The translations under genes and the position numbers were made by a program. DNA of 64,000 nucleotides from Brasenia schreberi (lineage: Eukaryota > Streptophyta > Magnoliopsida > Nymphaeales > Cabombaceae), in the NCBI GenBank assembly GCA_036023115.1, contig JAYKKT010000073.1, positions 13,083,001 through 13,147,000 of the forward strand, in the 5' to 3' direction. Each line of letters opens with the position of its first letter. The first letter of the stretch is position 1. A model generated the notes under the pieces. It saw only the letters and a list, made by a program, of their open reading frames with translations, did no database searches and had not been told where the DNA came from. Shown here one piece after another: positions 36,901-49,600 of this stretch.

Positions 36901-39158
36901 TCTTTCAGGTTCAACTGCGAGTCATGAGGATGAGACAAAAAACTATTATCTGCAGTCTTCCTTCTGCATCATCGTTGAGACATTAAGTTATAATTAGAAC
37001 AGGTAAAAGTGCATAGCTACCAGCAAGAACGAAATGAAAATAAGATGCTAAAAAATCTTAATAATTATCGAGAACTTAGCAGCCTTTTGAAACAAAGATT
37101 TGAAAATAACCATCAAAATGACAGCAGATTTAACCCATATCTATATGCACACCAAGCATGAATAACATATAGGTTTAATTGTTTTTTGATATGCAAAAAA
37201 TCCCTTTGCTAGAGACAATTATTATGAACCAAACTATGGATAGAAACATCTAAAAGAATCTCTTCATTGGTATCGTCAAAAACCTCAATATCTTCTGACT
37301 ATTTCCTGGATCTTTGCAGTTTATCCACCTCTCCATCAACACCTGCAAGCCCTCTAACATACTAAAAAGAAAAAGAAAAAAATTCCGAGTTACAAATCTA
37401 ACTACCAAATAGTGGCAATAGACACAAAAGAGTACTGTATGAATATTGATAATTAGGTGCCTACTCTTTGTGATACTTCTGCAGCTCTGAATAGTAAGCT
37501 TTCTTGTCGGAGATAAAGCGCTTCTCTCTCTGGATAACAACATCTGGGTGTGCATTGCCAGAGCAAACCAAAGAGCTCCTGTAAAAGTCAATTTTCAGAT
37601 TAGTGAATCATGATCACGTAAGAAAATTTACCAGTCTATGCTTCTCTGAAGGTTTTTCTGCATAAACGTCCACAGGTCCTGTTAACTTTTACAATGTCAA
37701 GAAGAAGAACTTATACAAAGTTTACAATGAATAGAAGGTAGTGATGATTACTTTAGGGGGGAAAAACAAGAATGTATTGCAAACAACTCGTAGAGCAGTA
37801 GAGGTACCAAACCTGAATGAATTTATGTGTTTCTGTTCATAATACTATTTCCTAGAGGACACAGAGGTATGAAGCCCTTTTTCTTCCCCTGAATTTGTAG
37901 TTTCCTTTCACTAACACTGAATTATTTATGTCTCATTTTCAAACGTAATTTTAAAATTTCTCACCAATTATAAGAACATAGCCAAAAAAGAAAAAGAAAG
38001 GGATTCCTTCTGTTCCCAAGGCACAAAGACAAAATATCGAGATGAGAGATATTGATTAAAAGAAAGAGCCAAGTGGTGAATAAAGACAGCTAGAACTTAC
38101 AGGATAGAAAAAAATGTAATTCACAAATTTCATCCCCATGAGGCAAAGCAGACAAATTCATTTCAAAGTTACTTCAAGCATTTGCAGCGTTAGGCACCAT
38201 AAGCTAGAAAAGGGCCTTGGAGGGAGAAGAAAATGAATTTGAATACAATAACTTTAACAAAATTAGGGATGCAATAAAGCACCACATCTACAAGGCAAAA
38301 AGCCAAGCTGATATGGCAAACTATCATATTAAAGATATTATGTATGCAATAAAGTACAATGCTACGTGAAAAAGGTCAAGGAGAGCACAAAATCAGCACA
38401 TATCAAAGGCCCAAGCTTACACTGAAACAACTACCATCAAGAAGGATACGAAACTAGACACCAAGTTCCAAGTCCAGGTACCATTCACAAGCTTATGATA
38501 GAGAGAAGGATATGAAAGCCAAAAAAGAGTCATCTCTAGCGATAAATTAAGTTAAATATTGCCAGGCAATTAGTACTAACCATTAAAGGAAATGATTGCC
38601 AAAATGAAGGTTTTCACCATTAAGCAATGGCTTTATTATTTGGTGTACATCTGTCCCCTTAGGCAGAAATTGAGAAAGAAGCTTTCTCTCTGACTCGGAG
38701 AGGCATATTTTCCAAGCCTGTAATTTATGGAGGACTGAGTAAACATGTGCAGAGGAGACAAAATACCATATAGCATGTAAGATTAACAACTACACGACAC
38801 TTTCCACATACTCATGCCTCACACGGAGATTTACCTCATAAGAAAGTAGCCCTTGCAGATTTTCCAACTCAAAGATCTCTTGAGGAACAGTTAAAACATC
38901 AGCCAAGGATGCAAGAGAATGAGACTGGTATGCTGCATCAATAAAAGTAGACAACTCTCTCCATGAAATTCCAATCTGATCCTTCCTAGCCACAGCTCTC
39001 TTTTGCTTCTCTTTCCACTCAAGGGAGATGTGAGGATTCAACCTCAATACTGGGGCAGGTAACCCGAGATTCTCCTTTTTTTCTCTATTTTGCTCAGGCA
39101 AATTGCAACTTGCAAGGTTTACTGCACTTAGGCGCCTTTTTTGCTGTCCGGCTGCCAT
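33951..39158 (-). CDS. NFRKB-like nuclear protein (At5g13950-type), with an in-frame TAA in exon 2
   Basis: Nine coding exons: 39158-38835, 38717-38581, 37578-37465, 37361-37284, 36963-36811, 36370-36232, 36091-35961, 35876-35750, 35507-33951. They splice in one frame to 920 codons. The N-terminus ('QKRRLSAVNLASC', 'ISLEWKEKQKRAVARKDQIG', 'ADVLTVPQEIFELENLQGLLSYE') and 'SESERKLLSQFLPKG' resemble the DEUBAD-like region of plant NF-kappa-B-binding-protein homologues, related to the INO80 complex partner NFRKB. The last exon is long, Gln- and Asn-rich and probably disordered. Codon 153, TAA at 38585-38583 between 'FGNHFL' and 'W', stands where I would expect Lys (FLKW), so the protein would stop at about 152 residues. 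All later exons keep frame and look conserved. This means a recent nonsense change or an assembly error. An acceptor (gtgttag) just before the ATG suggests an intron in the 5' UTR. Confidence 0.8.
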
Positions 39159-40513
39159 TTTTGCAGCTAACACCACTCAACCAATGGTCAACATATCTTG
39201 AAGTATAAATTTCGAATACCTTCCTATCAACTTTTCTTTGAGAAAACAACCTGAAGTCATGAATGGGCCTGATCCACCCAGCCATATTATAAGATTAGAT
39301 AGAGTGTGTAGTTGAAATTAAACTTACACCAAACAGTTTTCAAACAAATTCCAGTGTCATTATCCATTCGGCCATGTTATAAGATTAGATACAGAGTGTG
39401 TAGTGGAAATCAAACTTACACAAAATGGTTTTCAAACAAATTCCAGTGTCATTTTTGGCATATCCAGCAATGCAGTTAACCACAGTATGCCTTTGTATGA
39501 AATAGATACAAATAAATTTTCCACAGAAACATAAATGAGATTATAAAAACGGCAGAAATTTTCTCAGTTCATCTATAGTATTAAAATGCAAATGCAAAAA
39601 GAAATTCTCAAGTACATTTGACCTAGAAATAAATAAAAATGTAAAATAACTCTATAGTATTAAAATAATCCATCAAAAAGATCCTAAGGCACTTTAAGAA
39701 GGCCCATGTTCATTGACTCCGGTTAGGAGAAATATTGCTTTTACAACATTATGCGGGAGAAAGTTAACTTTTAAAAGACGTATGTGTTAGGCTTCGGCTT
39801 CAGTTTTAACAGAAGGGAAAAAAATCACCAAGAATCCCCAAAAGACTTCCACGAAACGACAGGAACCGAACGAAATTTTCTAGATCAACAATCCAAAACC
39901 AACGATCTCCACAATACTGAATCCCCCGGAGAGGAACTAAACCGCTTATATTCAACATGAAATCCTTACCCGAAAGAGATGCGAAGCAAACAAGATTAGA
40001 ACCATGAGTCCCATCATGAGTACGCCGGGAACCTCGAGACACACCGTAATCCGTCTAAAAGACGTCGATTGGAATCCGTGGTCAATCGGAAGGACGAAAA
40101 GACAAATCGCCGGAATCCAAAACTCTAAAAGTAGGTCACAACCGGTTTCCCCTTCGTCACTCACAAGGGAAGGAAGGAGCTACGAGTCTTGATGCCGCTA
40201 CGAATTTAGGACTTTGCGAATCCGCTTCCTCTGAGCCATCCTCGCCGAGGGAGAAAAAATGGAAGAAATAAAACGAGAGAAAAAATGGAGAACAGGAAAT
40301 CAGTAGCGTCAGGCGCTTGGCTTCGCTGAACCGTTAATTTTCTCCATTGCTGGGAGATTTGCACTTTCCCGAATTGAAATGTTCGTAATTCCATTTCGAT
40401 CCATTCAGAACGACTTGAAAATATGTCGTACACCCCTACTGTTTACTTCAGTGCCACCAAGGCCCAGGGCCATCTTGGAGGCCCAAGCTCCACGAACAGC
40501 CAAGGTGTTTGTT
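39159..40513. other. 5' region of the NFRKB-like gene
   Basis: Probably contains a 5' UTR intron and the first non-coding exon of the minus-strand gene; the GC-richer stretch at about 39950-40430 is the candidate. 39290-39460 holds two near-identical copies of about 135 bp (tataagattagata...ttccagtgtcat), a local direct duplication. Confidence 0.5.
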
Positions 40514-41528
40514 AGGATGGCAATGGGGAGGGTTTTCACTCCACCCCTATAAACTCCTTCGTAGACTCCATCCCGCCTCACTTTTTCTAAAACTATCAGT
40601 TAATATTATATATCTAAAAATACAATATTTTTTAAATAACAGTTTATATTATTAAATTAGGAATTATTATATGTATTTATTTATATTTATATAAAAATAT
40701 ATATAATACTTATAAACATAAATAAATACATGATATATGTATATTATATATATCAGAGTGGGCGGATTTACCTTAAACCCTACCACGTCCACCCCGTTGC
40801 GAGTCTTTCCTCCATTATCTCGTCCAGCAGCAGAACGGGTTCTTTCTTGAGAATTTGCCAACACTATGTTTGGGGTCTTTTCCCGTTTCATCAGACTAAC
40901 AAGACATATTTTCATGGACTCCAGATCCCACTTCCATCCATCAAGATCCAGGCTAAAATATCTCGTTCACCCTTAATATTGTACAGTATTACCACCAAGA
41001 TTCCCTATGGAAGCCCGATCTCCAAGTATGGACGCGGTGTTTCAGATCTCTTCGTGTTCCGTCAGAAACGGCCAGCAAATATTGGACACGAAATATTCTA
41101 AAATTTGTTTGAATAATATTTTCAAGGATGTTCGTTCACCTTTCTATATTAAAAATCATCTTAAATATAATTTATTTATTCCTCCATGTCGAATCTTGAG
41201 ATGTGATGGCATGTTGAAAACCCAAAATTGCTGACATTTTCGCGGATGAAAATAAATATTGCCAAGGAGAAAGAGCCCACTTGGGCGCGAGACTGGATCA
41301 AGTCAGGGGATGGCATTCAGTTGTACGATCAAGCAACAGATGCAACTGTATGGTCCCCATGGAAATATGTATGCCCCTAGATCAGTAACAAATCCGAGAC
41401 TCTAACATGAACGGCCAAAAACTAGGGGTGGTAATTTTGGATCGAACCAGGACCGAATACGAAAAGCTGTGTCCAGGTCAACAGGTAAACACTCTGGGTC
41501 AGCCTAGACCCAACATGAAACTGACCCA

Positions 41529-41566
<38 letters not shown>

Positions 41567-43631
41567 GAGAGAGGGAGGGAGAGGTTAGTTCATGCACACA
41601 CTCATCCCTACTTAAATATACTTAACGTCAATAAGATCAAATGTTGAGATCTTTAAGTCAAAATTGTCATGTACAATAAATATGCTTGAAAAATACTTAA
41701 AAATCTAACCATGTGAGCATGTACTAATTTCTCTCTCTCTTTATATATATAGAGAGAGAGAAGCGGGTTGGAGAGAAACTGACCTAACCTTTTGTATCTC
41801 TACACTAACATTATAAATGAAGAGATATCTAGCATTTTTTAACCGTCAATAAAAGATATCTAGCATTTTTTAACTGTCAATAAAAGATGGATGGTTGAGA
41901 TGAAATCCTAAAAGCAAAAATTATCATGTGAATTAAGTACAACATACAGAAGTTACATTTCTTCTTTTTGCTTAATTTAACCTAAGTATTCATCTAATTG
42001 AATGAAGGGTGTGCATGTGTGTGTGTATATATTAGTCTAAAGTACACATAGTATATAGATATGTATAGTATATGTATGAACATTATATCATAAATTGTAC
42101 TTAATACAAATTGATGTACATATATCCTACATAGATAAATACGTGATATGTTTAGGATCATTTCATTCAAGGTCATTACCTCGGTAAGAATGAGCCAAGA
42201 TAGTATTTTCACTGAGCGCAAGAGAAGGGGTCTTTCAGAAAATTACAGATAAAACCAGCAAGAGTTCCTGCTAGAAAAACACCGACAAGGAATGCAGGAT
42301 ACCACCCAAGGAGTCCTCTACTGGAGACCGCATTGAGAGAGAGGAGATACGTGGGTTACCTGACATGAACACAACCAAGACAGATCTGGGTTTAAAAAAG
42401 ACAACCCGAAGAAAATCAGCTCTGATCCAAGTCATTCTACCTGAACCCATATTCTAACCCGAACCCGAAGTGACGGAACCGACACCCAATTTGCCACACA
42501 TACCAAACACAAGGGGTCAAATCAGCACCAAGATGGGCGTCCACCAATGCGCTGGAGAGCAACAAGGGGAACTCTGACATCAACATTTCCCTACGGACCC
42601 TATAAAGGTAAACTACTCAGTCACCGATCATGTGATCTGAAGATCATGATCTCGCACCAAACGGCATCATTCGTGTCGTCTCAATAACAGGTTCGTGCGA
42701 AGATGGCAGTCTCATGTTCAGGTGGTATTCATGTCCACTCTTTCTTGCTCGTGTTGAAAAAAAGTCGAACCAAAATAACTTTTCTTTCCCCTGTTACTTT
42801 ACGTGAACACGAACATAGACTGTCACATCCATGTCAGGATTTTGTCTCCGGAGCTAAATAGACAGCAATTACATGTAGATCCGTGTTTGTGTCCTCATTC
42901 TGCCATTCACATGAGCCACAGTGATGGCACTTCAACCTAAGAGCCTAAACCAGCAGTAAGTAAAGAACTTTCCTAGATCTCCATGCATCGAAAAGCACCC
43001 TTAATCAGTACGGATCTAAAAAATAGTGTTGAAAGAGGCGACATATATATTTCATCATGTTAGAGGAAGAAATCTCAACCATATATTCACTATAAAACAT
43101 AAGTTTTAGTGTAAATTTTCGAAGTTTCAGGGGCGACCATCCCCCACCCCTCCATGTAAATCCGCTATTGCCCTTAATAGGCCAAAACATGTGTGCCATC
43201 CTGCACAACAATTAATAACTCACCAGCCTCACCTGGCTAGGGGCTCGACCTACAACTCGGCTCCTGCCTTCCCGTTGTGCAAAAAAAAAAGAATGTATCT
43301 CATCCTGAGTCGTCTTCAATTTAGTGTTGATAGGCTGACTATTTTCATTAATATTTAATAACAGCAAAGCAGTGCTGGAGATCAGCTTTACACAAGGAAC
43401 CGTGCTGCTCCTGACCAGCGGGCCGACTCGAAAGGATCATCTAGCTGAAGGTTAATGAGCTCTTATGCACATTTGGTAGTCGCCAACCAGCTGATGATTT
43501 CTCAGGGATGAACGCAACTGTGGCGAAGAGCAAGACTATTTGGGCTTCTGGTTATGCTTAGCATTTCCATTGACTGAGATGTAAGCTACAGGAACAGGAA
43601 GAGCGTACGTTGGCATCTGATTTCCACATGA
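40514..43631. other. Intergenic with hAT-like ends and microsatellites
   Basis: No gene recognised. 40514 (taggatggcaatggggag) and 41425 (taggggtggtaatttt) look like hAT-type termini without a confirmed second end. (TA)n lies at 41531-41563. A 33-34-bp segment, gatatctagcattttttaac..., is tandemly duplicated at about 41823-41888. 43200-43275 resembles the SINE-like class. Confidence 0.4.
41531..41563 (+). repeat. (TA)n microsatellite
   Basis: About 16 TA units followed by (GA) text. Confidence 0.95.
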
Positions 43632-46600
43632 TCATAATGCTCGTGTTTCAAGAATGCTTAATAGAGCGGGAGGAATACATGAGTCCATCAAATCCTTGGA
43701 GACGCCCATCTCTTTGCAGAAAAATCTCAGCCAAAATGTGGATTTAAGCGCCTGAAATGGTATGCGGAGCAGTAAGTTTTGGGGAAAGTAGATATGAAAA
43801 CAACACAAACACTTGCTTATAAGCTGGAAATGTTTCTCGTTAAGCAAATGGAGAACAGGAAACACAGGGAAGCTCTATCTATTACAATTAATACCAATGA
43901 TGTACGTATCGTTCGTGAACATTTGCGACATGACCCAGTCGCACATTGTAATTGCAGAGCAATTGTATTATAGATCTCCAACATGTAGACAACATCCAAA
44001 TGAAATGTCGCAAACTGAATATTTGAGAAACATGTTTCATTAAGTCGCAATGATTGCAGCATTTTTCTTATTAAAGAATCAACAACAACAACAACTAAGC
44101 CTTTTCCAATACCAGACAAAGGAGGAGGGTTGTGTTAGGCTTCCGACAGCCAGCATAAAACTTCGTCGGATTTTATAACATGGATTACAAAAATTATGAG
44201 CATTGCTTTGGAGCGTCCCCGCCTAGCGACGTGCTGCAGAGGCCGAATGCAGTAATAAGTAAGCAAGGGCCACTACATTTTTGCCCGAACATAGTGAATC
44301 AATTGCAAAGAGGGATCTCACATCATGAACGGGTATGGGTAAAGAAGTTAGTCCCGCTACACTGTCGCTCGAATAACAACAACAACAACAACAACTAAGC
44401 CTTTTCCCATACTAGACGGGGTCAGCTACATGGATTCTTTGTTTCCACAGAGAGGGTCTCCGCATTTTGATTATGGACGGATGCGGGGGGTAAGGAAGCT
44501 AGTCCTACATAATAAGATTCATATTGGTTCTTGGAATATCGGAACATTATACGGTAAACTAATGGAAGTGGTAGATACTATGATTCGGAAAAAGATTCAT
44601 ATTCTATATTTACAAGAGACAAAATGGGTTTGGAGAAAAAGCAAAGGAGATAGAGGATAAAGGTTTTAAATTATGGTACTCAGGTAAAGAAAAGGCTCGA
44701 AACGGGGTTGGTATTATCATAAATAAAGATTTAAAGGATAGTGTAGTAGACATACAACGATATGGTGACTGAATCATGACGTTGAAATTAGTGTTAGGAA
44801 AAGAGGTTTTGAAGATAGTTTGTGCTTACGCACCCCAAGTAGGACTAGAAGATAGTATAAAGACAGCTTTTTGGGAAGAGTTAGATAAGGTGATTCAAAA
44901 GCTTCCCCAAAGGGAGATGATTTGTTTAAGAGGAGACTTAAATGTACATGTCGGTAAAAAGGCATTAAGATATCAAGGGATTCATGAAAACTTTGGTTTT
45001 GGGGATATAAATGAGAAAAGTAGGGAGATTTTAAATTTTGCTATGGCATTTGATCTCTTTATAGTCAATACAATCTTCAAAAAACAAGATGAACATTTAA
45101 TTACTTATAAGAGTGGCTTATCACAAACACAAATTGATTACTTTATTTATAGAAAAAAGAGGGTGTTGTAAAGATTGCAAGGTAATTTCAGGAGAAAGCT
45201 TAACCACCCAACATCGATTTTTAGTTATGGATTTACAAATAAAAACATGGACAAAGAAGAAAAGAGTGCATCGAGTTTGCAAGGTAATTCCAGGAGAAAG
45301 CTTAACCACCGAACATCGATTTTTAGTTATGGATTTACAAATAAAAACATGGACAAAAAAGAAAAGAGTGCATCGAGCTATTCAGACTAAATGGTGGAAC
45401 CTCAAAAGTGAGAAAGAAGATATATTTAAACAGAAAGTCCTTCAAGGAGATGTTTGGAATTATGTTGGTATACACTGTGATATGTGGAACAATATAGCTA
45501 TACATATTAGGAAAGTGGCGAAAGATGTGTTAGGTGTATCGAAGGGAGGTGTACCGGCACAAGAAGAAGCTTGGTGGTGGAGTGAAATAGTACAAAATAA
45601 AATCAAGGCAAAGAGGGCATGTTACAAATTACATTATGCTAAGAAAACTAGTGAAGCTTTAGAGGCTTATAAGAAAGCAAAGAAGGAAGCGAAAAAGGCC
45701 GTGAGTGAAGCAAAAGCTAAAATTTGGGAGGACTTATATAAAAAACTCAACTCAAAAGAGGGTGAAAGAGATATTTTTAGGATAGTTAGGGCTAGAGATA
45801 AGAAAACTAAAGATCTTAATTATGTTAGATACATCAAAGACGAGAATGAAAAAATTCTAGTGGCAAATGATGATATAAGAAATAGATGAAAAAACTATTT
45901 TTATAATCTTTTTAATGAAAATAAAGATGTTAGTATTAGCTTAGGAGAGTTAGCCAAATCATAAAAGTATATAAACCACAATTTCTACCGACATATTCAA
46001 AAGAATTAAGTCAAAGAGGCTCTTAAACATATGAAGGGTGGTAAATCGGTAGAACCAGATAATATTCTTATAGAAGTTTGGAAAATACTAGGAGAAATAG
46101 GAATCACTTGGCTTACAAAGACTATTTAATGAAATATGGAAAAACCAAAAGATGCCCGAGGAATGGAGAACAAGTACACTTATACCCATATATAAGAACA
46201 AGAGAGACATTCAAAATTGTGTGAATTATCGAGGTATCAATTTAATGAGTCATACTATGAAATTATGGGAAAGAATTATCGAACGTAGGTTAAGACAAGT
46301 ATCAAGTACAACAAAGAACCAATTTGGATTCATGCCAAGCAGATCTACTATTAAAGCGATTCACCTTTTGAGACGTCTTATAGAACATTTTAGAGCAAAA
46401 AAGAAAGACCTTCACATGATATTTATTGATCTAGAAAAAGCTTACGATAGGGTATTGAGGGAGGTTCTTTGGAGAACTTTGAAAAAAAGAGGTATCCCAT
46501 TGACATATATTAACCTTATAAGAGACATGTATGATGGTACAAAAACATGTGTGAAGACTCATGAAGGAACAACAAACTTCTTTGAAATTAATATTAGGTT

Positions 46601-49600
46601 ACATCAAGGATCAACTTTAAGTCCATTCTTATTTATAATGGTGATGGATGAGTTAACAAAACATATTCAAGATTAAGTACCTTGGTGTATGTTATTTGCA
46701 GATGACATTGTATTAGTGGAGGAGTCTAAGGAAAATGTTAATAGAAAATTGGAACTATGGAGATTAGAAAGCAAAGAACTCCGACTTAGTAGAACAAAGA
46801 CAAAATATATGGAATGTAAGTTTGATCATTTGGTTACCTCAGAGGACATAGAAATTAAAATTGGCACACATTGCATCCCCCAAAAGGAAAGTTTTAAATA
46901 CCTAGGGTCACTTTTTCAGAGTGATGGAAGAATTGGTGGAGATGTTATGCATAGAATTAATGTTGGTTGGTTAAAATGGAGAGGAGCATCAGGTATTCTT
47001 TGTGATAAGAAGATACCATTAAAGTTAAAAAGGTAAATATTATAGAGCATCAATTAGGCCTGCCATGTTTTATAGTTCTTGTTGAAGAATATATTTATCT
47101 AGTGTCTTTGTGTTAGTTTTATGTTTTTAAGTATTATTGTACTCGCCCGAAACTGTAGGGGCATTTTGGTAATTTTCTGTACTAGGGGTATTTTGGTCAT
47201 TTTATATTTTACAACTCCTTATATAAGGGCTGATAAGTTGTATTAGGGTTTAAGAGTCTATGATTAAGAAAGAGAGAGAAAGAGGGGGGGCGGCCTCCAT
47301 TGGAAGTCTGCCCCCTCTTCCGATCTCCACATTTCCTCTTCAATATTTGTTTATGTGTGTGATTTTAATCTCCGTTGTGCATCCACATTTTCAACATGGT
47401 ATCATAGCTAGAATGAAGAGTATGGCTTGTTCTTAAAGTATGTCTGTAAGGGGGTTGTGTGATGAGGAATTGCCTCATGTTTTGGCTGAGGATGATAGTC
47501 TCATCGACCAAAAATTTGTGGAAAATCTGCTCAGGAGTTCTTCCTATAAGGTAACTACAGCCGAGAGTAGAGCAAAAGCATTGGAGTACATGGGACAGGA
47601 CGCTAAGGGTTCGAAGGTAAATCTGATAATAACAGATTATCAAATGCCTGGCATGACTGGATATGATCTGCTAAAGAGAGTCAAGGAATCTTCAGCCCTA
47701 AAGGAAATTCCAGTTGTCATCATGTCATCTGATAGCGTCCCCACAAGAATCAACAAAGGTTTAGGCTAAGCTTATTTCATGACACATTCTTATGCAATAG
47801 ACTCATAGAGTTCTTTGCAAAATCTAATGATGTGTGAAATGCCCACAAAGTGTTTGAGAAGATTCTGCAAAGAAATGTGTATTCATGGAATGCCATCATC
47901 AGTGCATGTGTGAAACATGGATTTATTGACGATGCACACCAATTATTTGTTGCAATGCTTGAGAGAAATGTAGTTTCTTGGAACACTATAATTAGTGGGT
48001 TTGTTCAGGGTGACTATGTTGATATAGGGCTCGTACTTTATCAAGAGATGAACAGGGAAGGATTTAGACCCAGTCATTTTAGTCTTGCTAGTGTTCTTAG
48101 TGCAGCTAGAAAACTTGGAGATTTTCACATGGGAAGATAGTGCCACTGTCAGATTGTTAGAGCTGGCTTTGATTCAAATTTATACGTTGAGAATGCACTT
48201 CTTTGTATGTATGCAAAATGTGGGTTTTTTGGTTGATGCATACATGATATTTGATGGGATGACTCAACCAAATGAGGTATCATGCACTGCATTGATAACT
48301 GGGCAGGCATTCACAGATCAGGTCATCGAGGCATTTCATATGTTTGGCAAAATGCATAGGACGAGGGTTTGTGTTTAGATTATGGTGCTCGAACTGCCTT
48401 AGCATTTGTTACTACGTAATGGTGTGCTAGTGTTTTTAGCCATGATGGGAGTCGTGTTGTCCTCCCTATTGACAATTATGATCAAAATGTTTATGTGGCG
48501 ACTGCAATGATTGACATGTATGCAAAAACTGGAAGCCGTGAAGCAGCTGACTGAGTATTTGCTTCGACGTCGATGAAGAGCTCATTTGTTTGGATTTCAA
48601 TTATAGCTGGATATGCAACCCATGGCCACGCAGATACTTGTTTGTCATGGTTTCGAGCAATGGTTGATAGTGGCGTAGAACTTGATTCAATCACATTATC
48701 TTCTGTCCTAACCTGCTTCGAATTTGTGGACAGCGAAGGCCTTAAGATGGTAAAGAGTGCAGCCCCTTAGATGATAATCGTGGTGTCTCTGCCGCACATC
48801 AAATGTTTGACGAAATGTCCAAGAAGAGAAATATTCAAATGCACATCAAGTGTTTGATGAAATGGCTAAGAGAGATGTTTATCTGCATATTGTGTTTGCT
48901 GAAATGCTCAAGAAGATATATTTACCTATACATCAATTGTTTGAAGAAATGTCTAAGAGAGATGAAAATTCAGGAAAAGTGTAAAGAAGAGATTAGTACG
49001 TGATGATTGTTTCTATTTAAAAAACAACATGAAGAAAGTTTATAGAGAAGAGATATATGCTAAAGATTGCAGTTATGAGGACTTCAAAAATATTTTTATT
49101 CACAGCCAGTGAGGTTGTAGGAATTTGCTGCTATGAAAAGTTACTTGAAAAAAAAAATGAAGGTTGATAAAAGTTTGTTGCAGCCATAGATGCTGCTTTA
49201 GATGACAGCCAGGATGGCTGCTTTGATGTTATGACAGCCAGGATGACTGCTTTATTGTTGTGACAGTCAGGATGGCTGCTTTGATGATTGTGACAGCCAG
49301 GATGGCTGCTTTATTGATGTGAACCAAGATGGCTGCTTTGATGATTGTGACAGCAAGGATGGCTGCTTTATTGATGTGATAGCCAGGATGGTTGCTTTGA
49401 TATTGTGACAGCCAGGATGGCTGCTTTATTGATGTGACAGTCAGGATGGCTGCTTTGATGATGTGACAACCAGGATGACTGCTTTGTTATTGTTACAGCC
49501 AAGAAGGCTGAGTTGATGTTGCAGTCAGAGATGCTGCTGGAGATGATTAGTCAGGAAGACTAAGTTTATATTGCAGCCAGAGATGCTGCTTGATATGATC

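Noticed and set aside
37343..37360. Apparent second frame break in the NFRKB-like gene at exon 4
   Set aside because: It arose from a wrong acceptor (cttgcag). The upstream acceptor tttttag before 37361 restores the frame and gives 'HKDMLEGLQVLMERW'.
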